The position numbers were made by a program, and so were the translations under genes. From Pedobacter cryoconitis (lineage in GTDB: Bacteria; Bacteroidota; Bacteroidia; Sphingobacteriales; Sphingobacteriaceae): 64,000 nt of DNA. This document shows positions 19,735-26,477 of this stretch, one piece after another. How positions within the stretch are numbered: position 1 is the stretch's first letter; each line of letters starts with the position of its first letter. Under the pieces are notes generated by a model. It searched no databases. It saw only the letters and a list, made by a program, of their open reading frames with translations, and was not told the DNA's origin. The stretch covers positions 1 through 64,000 of the forward strand of contig NZ_JACHCC010000003.1 in assembly GCF_014207135.1 (NCBI RefSeq), in the 5' to 3' direction.

Positions 19735-20460
19735 ATGAATTCCAGACACTTAGTTTTGATAATATTTCTTGCGGTTATAGCTGCATGTAATGAACAGCCT
19801 AAACAAACTGTATCTACTGAGAATAAACAGACGGATAGCAGGAAGAAAAAACTTCAAGATAGCGTTGCAGCTGACAAAAAGCTAGATGATAAGTTTAATC
19901 AGACCTTAAAAGCATTCGATAAAACTGTAGATAGTCTCAAACTTGATAAAGGCATTTTTCCTGTATACGATTTCTTGTCTGGTAACATTGGTGATGATGA
20001 TTATCGTTATGCATTATTTTATTTAAACTTCATGACAGTTGCTAAAGCTAAAGACAAAGCAAAAATTACCAAAATGATTCATTTTCCATTTCAAACCACT
20101 AGACAAAAAGTCAAGTATAGTAAAAAATATGGCGACTATGAGGTAGCCGGAGCGGAAAATTGGAAAGGCGGATTACTAAATGAAAAACAATTTGATGCGC
20201 AGTATGACAAGATTTTTACTGATGAAATATTAGAAAATATACCAGAAACCAAACCAAAGGAAGTCACAGGGATGGTTCCCGGAAATATAAAACCTACTAA
20301 TGATTATTATAGTCAATTACAGGCATTTACTGATAAAGGCAGTAACATCTATATGGTTAATATCGAATTACCAGTTAGCAAACGAAAATATGGTTATGTC
20401 TTCTTTGCATTTGGAAGGGTCAACGGAGAGTATAAAATCCTAAGTTATTTCTTGCAATAA
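19735..20460 (+). CDS. Lipoprotein coupled to the lysozyme-like gene, candidate immunity protein
   Basis: 241 residues with a lipoprotein signal (AVIAAC, Cys18), a charged coiled stretch at about 30-75 (DSRKKKLQDSVAADKKLDDK) and a folded C-terminal domain (YGYVFFAFGRVNGEYKILSYF). No family recognised. The gene begins two bases after the lysozyme-like stop. A periplasmic lipoprotein encoded directly behind a peptidoglycan hydrolase is the usual place for an immunity protein, but nothing in the sequence proves binding. Confidence 0.6.
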   Translation: MNSRHLVLIIFLAVIAACNEQPKQTVSTENKQTDSRKKKLQDSVAADKKLDDKFNQTLKAFDKTVDSLKLDKGIFPVYDFLSGNIGDDDYRYALFYLNFMTVAKAKDKAKITKMIHFPFQTTRQKVKYSKKYGDYEVAGAENWKGGLLNEKQFDAQYDKIFTDEILENIPETKPKEVTGMVPGNIKPTNDYYSQLQAFTDKGSNIYMVNIELPVSKRKYGYVFFAFGRVNGEYKILSYFLQ

Positions 20461-20479
20461 AGCAAAAATGTAAAGTTTC

Positions 20480-20647
20480 TTGTTTTTTTTAAAATCATCT
20501 GCCGGAGCTTTCTTGTGCCCTTACTTCGATGCTCTATCCCAATATCTTTGTTTACATACAGATGAAAAGTCTGTACTAGGAGCTATTTTATTTTTATTTA
20601 TCATTTTCAGTTGCCTCATATTAGCATTCCGAAAAGGTATTATTTAG
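20480..20647 (+). CDS. Possible small membrane protein or gene remnant
   Basis: A 55-codon open frame (TTG start) follows the lipoprotein gene and ends with a strongly hydrophobic helix ILFLFIIFSCLILAF and a basic tail. No good start codon or ribosome-binding site supports it; an ATG 12 bases upstream is followed at once by a stop. It may be the end of a lost gene. Confidence 0.2.
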   Translation: MFFLKSSAGAFLCPYFDALSQYLCLHTDEKSVLGAILFLFIIFSCLILAFRKGII

Positions 20648-20656
20648 TTAAATAAA

Positions 20657-21511
20657 TTAATGTGTCTTAGAGTTGGTATAATATTCAATTTCCCGGAATA
20701 CCGTAATTACTGTTCCACTGGTCGTATTTCTTAGAATAAAATAAATTGGATTGCCATACTGATCCACCTGAATTCCGGTTATATCAGTTATCTCAGTCTC
20801 GTACTTTAAAGGATTACGATAATCGTTAGTTCTTACAATCAGTTGGTAAACCTGATGCTTTTCATTAGTTCTCTCCTCTATAATTTGCGTAACCTTCATC
20901 TTGTCTTCTGGATTCCCAACGAGATATGTGTATTTCGTTTGTTTTATCTGGCCCAGAGCATCAATCCAGGTACTATCAACACCATCTTCCAGTTTGCCTT
21001 GATAATAATGATTTGTCACCCACAAATGAGAATTTATCCACTTACGTTCCATGGTTTTCTTAACCTTGTCCTTTTCTTCGTATGGGGAACCTTCAAGAGA
21101 GAACACTGTGAATAATTCTATTATTAAAGGAAATTTGGTTAATGAAAGCGGAACGGATTTAGTATAAAATGTCTTTCCTCTATAATAGGCCACTCCTGTA
21201 GTAGACTCGGAGACACCTATCCCCCCATTTTTATTGTATAAGAACACTTCTTTCTTTATAAAATCTTCTGGATGAATAGGTTTGTTATTTATCAATTGTT
21301 TTTCATTGTAAGATATTATTGTCACTTTTTTTACCGGGCCTCTTAAGCCCTTTGATTTCAAGTCGCTAAAGTCTGTGGGCATCTGCGATTTAGCATCTGT
21401 ACAACTAAAAAAAACAAATAAAACAATCATAAATTGCACCCATCTAACTACAATTACAAATCCTGTCTTGCAACCCATTTTTAAATATTTTTTATTTGTC
21501 ACAAAATACAC
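20657..21511 (-). CDS. Hypothetical lipoprotein
   Basis: The best start is the second Met (MGCKTGF, residue 12), leading to a signal peptide with lipobox VFFSC. The mature part opens with LKSKGLRGPVKKVTIISYN, a motif shared by many Bacteroidota lipoproteins of unknown function with several long beta strands (QVDQYGNPIYFILRNTTSG). No catalytic motif is visible. Its 3' end faces the possible small gene on the other strand, and its 5' end abuts the IS21-like shell. Confidence 0.6.
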   Translation of the reverse strand: MYFVTNKKYLKMGCKTGFVIVVRWVQFMIVLFVFFSCTDAKSQMPTDFSDLKSKGLRGPVKKVTIISYNEKQLINNKPIHPEDFIKKEVFLYNKNGGIGVSESTTGVAYYRGKTFYTKSVPLSLTKFPLIIELFTVFSLEGSPYEEKDKVKKTMERKWINSHLWVTNHYYQGKLEDGVDSTWIDALGQIKQTKYTYLVGNPEDKMKVTQIIEERTNEKHQVYQLIVRTNDYRNPLKYETEITDITGIQVDQYGNPIYFILRNTTSGTVITVFREIEYYTNSKTH

Positions 21512-21576
21512 TTTTTAACTATTTATAAACCATCTTTCTGCGACAATTTGGGTAATCCGACAAAAGTGATCACCTA

Positions 21577-21999
21577 TTCCGCTCCAAACTGACCATCTGT
21601 TTTCGGGCCAAAGTGGCCGTTTTGACCCATACAAACCAATTTTACCATCCAGGTATGGGGTACATGGATCTTTTGTAAAACCGCAAATTCTGACTCCTAA
21701 CCAAATCACAAAGTATAAGTAAGGGTGTTGTCATTTGTAAAAATTGGATAGCTTAAAACGGCTTATTTAAGCTGATGGAATTTAGATTTAAGATCGGAAG
21801 CTTAATAATGGAATTAAATGGCTCCTGGGGAATCAGGAATTATATTTTGATATTTTAAGAGGTAAGGTTCAAGGAATGAAGAAAAGAGATTGGTAAGATT
21901 TAATTATATTTGGTCATGCTTTGATAGCATTCTCTATCCCCCTCGGCAGACAGACTAGTGGCCAGTTTGGCCCGGAATGAGGGGGCACTTTCCCCGAAA
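21577..21999. mobile_element. Shell of an IS21-like element, transposase genes lost
   Basis: At 21577-21625 two spaced units read TTCCGCTCCAAACTGACC and TTTCGGGCCAAAGTGGCC. At 21955-21999 the same kind of units occur in the opposite orientation (CTAGTGGCCAGTTTGGCC, GGGGGCACTTTCCCCG). Paired, multiple, inverted terminal motifs of this type bound IS21-family elements of Bacteroidota. The roughly 330 bases between contain no transposase sequence. Confidence 0.5.
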
Positions 22000-22002
22000 T
22001 AT

Positions 22003-22269
22003 ACAATATTGAGAAAAGCAGGCTTTACAAAAGTTGGATTTATCATAGTTAGTAATTCATTTAAAACTAATTTTGAAAATTTCATTAATGGCATTACTTG
22101 GAATACTGATATTAAGAGATTTGTTCTAATGGAATCTGATGCATTATTGCATTTGTTGGCATATAAAAACAAAGAAAAGTTAACAATTGGTCAAGTTATT
22201 GAGTGTATTGTAAGTTCTGGATTTCAGATAAATGCACAAGATATAATTCAAAGGTTTGCAGATGTATAA
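22003..22269 (+). pseudogene. 3' fragment of an unrecognised gene, possibly restriction-endonuclease-like
   Basis: The frame from about RKAGFTKVGFIIVSNSFKTN to the stop encodes roughly 85 residues of a well-formed alpha/beta domain end (FVLMESDALLHLLAYKNKE, GQVIECIVSSGF). The bases in front are the IS21-like end, so the 5' part of the gene is missing. The pattern resembles C-termini of predicted nucleases, but this is only an impression. Confidence 0.4.
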
Positions 22270-22292
22270 AGTGTGGCATTTACAGAGGGAGT

Positions 22293-22503
22293 GTAAATTG
22301 AACTGTCGTACATTTGAATAAACAATGATTACATCTCCTAAACTATCGTCGCATACACAGGCTCGAAGCCTACTGAACTATTCAGTTTTAAGATGTAAAA
22401 ACGCATGGGAGCGAAACGTGTCAACCGGTATATATTACCAACAGTTCATCGGCCTTATTCCATGCGTTTTTTATTTATTCAAATCTACGACAGTTCAGTT
22501 TAC
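22293..22503. mobile_element. Nested inverted-repeat element (MITE-like or structured RNA)
   Basis: Outer arms of 30 bases (22293-22322 and 22474-22503) are inverted repeats matching at 28 of 30 positions (core GAACTGTCGTA). Inner arms AAAAACGCATGG (22397-22408) and CCATGCGTTTTT (22460-22471) match perfectly. Between the left arms lie two small perfect hairpins, AGGCT-CGA-AGCCT and ACTGAA-CTA-TTCAGT. No protein is encoded. No target-site duplication was found. A MITE derived from an insertion sequence is the simplest explanation. Confidence 0.65.
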
Positions 22504-22523
22504 AGTCTCAAATTCGGCTACAA

Positions 22524-22844
22524 TTAATCTTGATAACGACTAACCAATTCTAAGTCAAATGATGCCTGTATTCCTTCTGGAATAATATCTTTAATAAAGA
22601 ATAAGCTATCAAATTTTCTAGGATATTCAAGTTTAATTGAAATTAGCTTTTGATTTTCCGTGAAATATTCTTGTTCAGTATTTTTGAAATTATGAGCTAT
22701 CAATTGCATAATGATTGAAGCTCCATTTAGTTTCAGATTAGAAATAATAATTTCTTTGATTCCAGTTAAAGAAATCGGTGTTCCATCTTCTGGCCAATTA
22801 GGATTCAAAGAATCAAGAATTACATAGAAATTGCTCATAAACAA
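22524..22844 (-). CDS. Small hypothetical protein, immunity-protein-like
   Basis: About 104 residues from the Met at 22838 (MSNFYVILDSLNPNWPEDG). It is an acidic, mixed alpha/beta, soluble protein without a signal peptide and shows no motif I know. Size, composition and position in an island with toxin-like fragments would suit an immunity protein, but no adjacent toxin is present. Confidence 0.5.
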   Translation of the reverse strand: MFMSNFYVILDSLNPNWPEDGTPISLTGIKEIIISNLKLNGASIIMQLIAHNFKNTEQEYFTENQKLISIKLEYPRKFDSLFFIKDIIPEGIQASFDLELVSRYQD

Positions 22845-23133
22845 GTATAAGAAAACTTTTCTATCTTTAAAAGAGTTTCAGATAGCTGAAATTTAGTTTG
22901 GCACTCTCAAGGATATAAGTGCTGCGTTTAAATTTATAAGTAGAAACGCCAACATTAAATTTTATGGACTCAAATATTTTTCCAACGCATTTCCCTTTTT
23001 AATTTCTTTAATTCATCAACGACCATATATATTAAACTGCATATAATTCATAATAAAAAAATCTTAACTGTTTATCAGTTTGAATATAATGACCAGCCAT
23101 ATTATAGATCAGGTTGAAATTTGGAAATTCCGA

Positions 23134-23391
23134 TTATTCAAGACCAACATTAAAGTCAACTTTGAAATTAAAATCCAGAAGTTTTGTTGGATGAACCTTT
23201 AGACCAATTGCAAGCTTTTTCAATGTCAGTATGTTAGGCCCACTTTCGCCATTTTCATACTTAACAATATCGCCTGTGTTTACTCCACTTAATCTGGAAA
23301 ACTCGCGGAAGCTGAGGTCTCGTTCTTCCCTTAATTTTTTTAAATTCTTACCAAATTCCTTTAATATATCCCTCTCGTTATCGCCAATCAT
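23134..23391 (-). CDS. XRE-family helix-turn-helix regulator
   Basis: 85 residues forming a single Cro/CI-type DNA-binding domain (LKKLREERDLSFREFSRLSGVNTGDIVKYENGESGP, then LKKLAIGLKVHPTKLLDF). No second domain. It is one of three related frames in a row, with the relic at 23407-23490 and the paralog at 23572-23829, all on the minus strand. It probably represses itself or a neighbour. Confidence 0.85.
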   Translation of the reverse strand: MIGDNERDILKEFGKNLKKLREERDLSFREFSRLSGVNTGDIVKYENGESGPNILTLKKLAIGLKVHPTKLLDFNFKVDFNVGLE

Positions 23392-23406
23392 TTTACTTAA
23401 ATATAG

Positions 23407-23490
23407 TTAAAAAAAGTCTAATAGTTCTTTTGGTTCAACTTCTAAACCTTTAGCAAGACTAACAACCGTAGATAACGAAATATTCATCAT
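23407..23490 (-). pseudogene. C-terminal relic of a third XRE regulator
   Basis: The frame reads LNSKSMMNISLSTVVSLAKG, then LEVEPKELLDFF and stop. It matches the second half of the paralog at 23572-23829 (DLSLTTIISLAKGLDIEPTKLLE). The N-terminal half is gone. It shows that the tandem array arose by duplication and partial loss. Confidence 0.6.
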
Positions 23491-23571
23491 TGACTTTGAA
23501 TTTAAACATAAGGTTCTAGCAGATTAATAGCTAGGAGATCTTATTCTGGATCTAGAATTTAAATTTTTATT

Positions 23572-23829
23572 TTAGGAAATAGATTCATTTTTAAAACACT
23601 CCAACAATTTCGTAGGTTCGATATCTAATCCTTTAGCAAGTGAAATAATCGTTGTTAAAGAAAGATCAACCCTTCCTTTAGATATTCGTTGAACGTGACT
23701 ATGTTCTAACTCTGCCCGAATCGCTAGCTTTCTAAGTGAAGGATTTACACCGTTTTTTTTTCCGTATTCAGCTAACAATTCAATTAAATTTTCGGCGAAT
23801 TTCAACTTTATTTCCTCTTTCCAGTCCAT
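23572..23829 (-). CDS. XRE-family helix-turn-helix regulator
   Basis: 85 residues, one Cro/CI-type domain: PSLRKLAIRAELEHSHVQRISKGRVDLSLTTIISLAKGLDIEPTKLLE. Its promoter region holds a perfect 8+8 inverted repeat at 23862-23883, 33 bases upstream of the start, the natural place for an autoregulatory operator. Related to the gene at 23134. Confidence 0.85.
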   Translation of the reverse strand: MDWKEEIKLKFAENLIELLAEYGKKNGVNPSLRKLAIRAELEHSHVQRISKGRVDLSLTTIISLAKGLDIEPTKLLECFKNESIS

Positions 23830-23861
23830 AGGACGAAATTTCCATTAAAATGAGAAACTAA

Positions 23862-23883
23862 ATGCCATATGATCGTATGGCAT
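23862..23883. promoter_or_regulatory. Candidate operator of the XRE regulator
   Basis: ATGCCATA-TGATCG-TATGGCAT, perfect 8-base arms with a 6-base spacer, immediately upstream of the minus-strand XRE gene. The assignment is from position and symmetry only. Confidence 0.5.
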
Positions 23884-24036
23884 ATTCATATTTATTCTTA
23901 TATTTGATTAAGTATTTAATTATTAGACAATGATATTAATGCAAAGTGCATTGGTATAAATAAAAGTCTCTCGTAAGAAAACCGCTATTTGACCACGAGA
24001 AGGCTAGTGAAAATGCCCTTTCCCAAGGAATTTGCA

Positions 24037-24044
24037 TATATTTG
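24037..24044 (+). promoter_or_regulatory. Bacteroidota-type -7 box
   Basis: TATATTTG fits the TAnnTTTG -7 consensus used by the Bacteroidota primary sigma factor. A good -33 box is not evident. Transcription would start near 24050, just before the structured RNA at 24061. Confidence 0.45.
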
Positions 24045-24060
24045 CGTATATATAAATCAA

Positions 24061-24158
24061 TAGGGAGGGGCTTCACTAAGTCTTTTGTGGTCAATTAAGT
24101 CTCCGGACTTAAAGGTTCTTAGCGGTACCTCTTGCAAAAGATGTGAAGTCTCTCCCTA
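24061..24158 (+). ncRNA. Highly structured leader or small RNA
   Basis: A long closing stem pairs 24061-24087 with 24135-24158 (TAGGGAGGGGCTTCAC against GTGAAGTCTCTCCCTA, then CTTTTG against CAAAAG), with a few G-U pairs and a small bulge. Inside is a perfect 7-bp hairpin TTAAGTC-TCCG-GACTTAA (24095-24112) and a weaker AGGT/ACCT stem. It is preceded by a TATATTTG box and followed by GATTTTTC. It ends 49 bases before the next gene, so it could be a 5' leader or a separate RNA. I do not recognise the family. Confidence 0.6.
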
Positions 24159-24207
24159 CTGATTTTTCATCCTTCAGAGACTCATTTAAAATTTTAACCA
24201 ATTAAAA

Positions 24208-24684
24208 ATGAGTATGAAAAAGCCAATTAAACCCCGCTCTCCCAAAGAGCCAAAAGCAATTGATTCTATCAATGCTAAGTACACTTACAATCAGGTATGT
24301 GTATTTCATGAAACCATTCTGCGCATACTTGGAAACAGTGATCTGTCAGCCCTAAAAACAACAGAACTAAAAAGTATTGAACACTTTGCTCTTACCATAG
24401 TTCGCATGCTTGATTCGCTGAGAATATCAGATAGTGTAAAAAAACAGTACCAGGCACAGATTGCTAATAACATTGCTGAAGTCCGGAAGATAATTCCAAA
24501 AAAAGGAAATGATTTTCAGGCTACAAAGAGTCTTTATGAACTCCTAAATTGGATAAACTGCACAAATTATCGAACGAGGCTGACTATTGAAATGATTCTT
24601 GATGACTACTACTATCACTTTCCCTTTTCTCAGAGTAGTATAACCCCGCAAGGCCATTTCATCCAGCAAACGGCATTACGATAA
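24208..24684 (+). CDS. Hypothetical protein, largely helical
   Basis: 158 residues, soluble, basic N-terminus (MSMKKPIKPRSPKEPK), then a mostly alpha-helical body (FHETILRILGNSDLSALKTTELKSIEHFALTIVRML). No family recognised. It is the first gene after the structured leader and the first of a plus-strand run of TlpA-like, SusC and SusD genes, so it may belong to that operon. Confidence 0.6.
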   Translation: MSMKKPIKPRSPKEPKAIDSINAKYTYNQVCVFHETILRILGNSDLSALKTTELKSIEHFALTIVRMLDSLRISDSVKKQYQAQIANNIAEVRKIIPKKGNDFQATKSLYELLNWINCTNYRTRLTIEMILDDYYYHFPFSQSSITPQGHFIQQTALR

Positions 24685-24757
24685 TTCTCTCTTTACCAAT
24701 TCAACCATGATACTGCCATAAACAGTTTCTTAGGTATCATCATTTCGACTTAACAAC

Positions 24758-25330
24758 ATGAAAAAAACGATCTCAATAATCGCCATGGCCATGCTTTGCC
24801 TTTTTTTTAGCGCGCCATCCCAATCTCAATCTTTTACCCCTGCATTTAAACCCGTCAAAATAGGAGACAGAATCCCTGATGTCACATTAACAAATGTCTA
24901 CAATTATGAATTTACGAAGACCGATCTTTCTGATTTTAAAGCTAAACTGATCATTCTTGATTTCTGGGCAATCTGTTGTACATCTTGTCAGGCTAATTTT
25001 CTGAAAACAGAAGAGCTGCAAAAGATGTATGGAGGAGAGGTTCAATTTATTAAAGTGACCAATCAGACAAAAGCAGAAGTATTGCCTTTTCTGAAAAAAA
25101 TCCATAAAACAGAGCCATCAGCTATTCCAGTAGTTACCGATGATTCAGCATTGCACCAATTATTCTATCCTATCTATCTACCGCATTATGTATGGTTGGA
25201 TCAAACTGGTAAAGTCATAGCAATAACAACCGGCGAACAACTCACCGTGGAAAATATCGATCAGTTTTTAAGTAATGATAACATTGGAGATATGTGCACG
25301 AAAGTGAATATGGATAATTCTAATCTCTAG
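24758..25330 (+). CDS. Secreted TlpA-like thioredoxin-fold protein with CCTSC active site
   Basis: Signal peptide at residues 1-24 (FSAPSQSQS), then a TlpA-like domain (GDRIPDVTLTNV, AKLIILDFWAICCTSCQANF). The redox pair is Cys74 and Cys77; the Trp that almost always precedes the first Cys is replaced by Cys73. The cis-Pro region is YLPHYVWLDQ. It should act in the periplasm as a thiol-disulfide oxidoreductase. It shares layout and the PHY/CVWxD end motif with the TlpA-like gene at 25844, so the two are probably old duplicates. Confidence 0.85.
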   Translation: MKKTISIIAMAMLCLFFSAPSQSQSFTPAFKPVKIGDRIPDVTLTNVYNYEFTKTDLSDFKAKLIILDFWAICCTSCQANFLKTEELQKMYGGEVQFIKVTNQTKAEVLPFLKKIHKTEPSAIPVVTDDSALHQLFYPIYLPHYVWLDQTGKVIAITTGEQLTVENIDQFLSNDNIGDMCTKVNMDNSNL

Positions 25331-25352
25331 CCGGCGCAAAAAAAACAGTAAA

Positions 25353-25652
25353 ATGAAAGATTACATCAGGATATTAAATTTTCAACCTCATAGGTTACCC
25401 AAGGGATATATTACTGACCCGAACAGAGGTCTAAACACCTTTTTTAGCCTTCATCCATTAACAGAAGTTAGACAGAAGCTTCACTTGTTACTTCGGGCAT
25501 GGTTACACCAGGTTAATGTATATGCGGAACCATCTGATATTTCGTCCATGTTGCTTTTCCAGGAGCAACTTATTGAATTCATGGAAGTTTCCTATGTAAA
25601 GGGGGTGAAAGATGGTTATTTACCAAAACGAGTAAACCATCCAAAAAAATAA
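25353..25652 (+). CDS. Small hypothetical protein
   Basis: 99 residues, soluble, no signal peptide. Sequence such as NTFFSLHPLTEVRQKLHLLLRAWLHQVNVYAEPSDISSML suggests a helical bundle; no family recognised. It lies 22 bases after the first TlpA-like gene and 12 bases before a strong hairpin, so it ends a transcription sub-unit. Confidence 0.6.
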   Translation: MKDYIRILNFQPHRLPKGYITDPNRGLNTFFSLHPLTEVRQKLHLLLRAWLHQVNVYAEPSDISSMLLFQEQLIEFMEVSYVKGVKDGYLPKRVNHPKK

Positions 25653-25663
25653 TAGCTGTCATT

Positions 25664-25716
25664 ACAAAGCGGGCGGCCTAATGAACGGAGGTTCTGGTAG
25701 TGCCGCCTTGCTTTGT
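25664..25716 (+). terminator. Large hairpin, terminator or attenuator
   Basis: ACAAAGCGGGCGGC (25664-25677) pairs with GCCGCCTTGCTTTGT (25702-25716) with a small internal loop; a second small hairpin GAAC-GGAG-GTTC sits in the loop. Only a short T run follows, so it may reduce rather than stop transcription into the next TlpA-like gene. Confidence 0.5.
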
Positions 25717-25843
25717 TTCATCTGCACAAAACAATCTAAATTAATTAACTAACTCAAATTTATGAAGATTACATGTCCACCACCATGAGGGGCCTATCGA
25801 TAAACAGGTCCTAAAATTTTCTTAATCAACTAAATCATTCAAA

Positions 25844-26428
25844 ATGAAAAAAACAACGATTTGTATCGTAATGGCATTGCTATGCCCAATTTTTTATGGA
25901 GTCGCACAGCAACCTCAGGCTAAAGCAAAACTCAAAATAGGGGACAAAATACCTGAGTCAGTATGGAATCTGAACATGGCAACATTTAACCAGAATCTAG
26001 ATGGTCAGCACATTACATTGAGTACTTATAAAGGCAAACTGATCATTTTAGATTTTTGGGCAACCTGGTGCGGTGGATGTATCCAAAGTTTCCCGAAAAT
26101 GGATTCTATTCAAACCATGTTCGGTGATAAAATCCGGCTTTTGCTAATTAATTCGATTGAAACAAAGGATAATGACGAAAAGATCAGGACTGTAGTAAAT
26201 CGAATGGAAAAAACGATGGGCTCCAGGTTCCATTTACCAATAATCATTGGCGACTCGGTGCTCACCAGGCTTTTCCAGGTTAATAGCTTACCCCACTGTA
26301 TATGGATTGATAAAAACGGGTACATCATAGGTATTACGGATAGCAAACAAATCACCAGAGAGACTATAAGGTCGATTTTGAAAAACGAAAATTTCCAAAT
26401 CCAAAACAAAAAAGAGCGAAAGTTCTGA
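25844..26428 (+). CDS. Secreted TlpA-like thioredoxin-fold oxidoreductase
   Basis: Signal peptide at residues 1-21 (FYGVAQQ), then a standard TlpA-like fold: KLIILDFWATWCGGCIQSFPKM with Cys76 and Cys79, and the cis-Pro segment NSLPHCIWIDKNGYIIG. It acts in the periplasm. The SusC gene starts 49 bases downstream on the same strand, repeating the SusC/SusD/TlpA association seen at 0.2-6.9 kb but with the TlpA-like gene first. Confidence 0.88.
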   Translation: MKKTTICIVMALLCPIFYGVAQQPQAKAKLKIGDKIPESVWNLNMATFNQNLDGQHITLSTYKGKLIILDFWATWCGGCIQSFPKMDSIQTMFGDKIRLLLINSIETKDNDEKIRTVVNRMEKTMGSRFHLPIIIGDSVLTRLFQVNSLPHCIWIDKNGYIIGITDSKQITRETIRSILKNENFQIQNKKERKF

Positions 26429-26477
26429 CAGGCTTCCTAATTAATATTTAAAACGGTTAAATCTTATACATAAAGAA

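Noticed and set aside
21515..21709. 64-codon minus-strand frame
   Set aside because: It translates the terminal motifs of the IS21-like shell (Trp- and Gly-rich repeats), not a gene.
22293..22503. Possible retron RNA (msr-msd)
   Set aside because: The outer complementary arms and internal hairpins fit in outline, but there is no reverse transcriptase gene on either strand nearby, so I do not call a retron.
22325..22543. 72-codon frame inside the nested inverted repeat
   Set aside because: It is a translation of the repeat arms and hairpins; no protein character.
24061..24158. tRNA-like reading of the structured leader
   Set aside because: A GGTTC-like segment is present, but the closing stem is over 20 pairs and no anticodon arm fits.
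25762..25788. Eight-codon leader peptide MKITCPPP before the second TlpA-like gene
   Set aside because: Pro codons next to a hairpin could suggest attenuation, but the following stem is weak and so short a frame is expected by chance.
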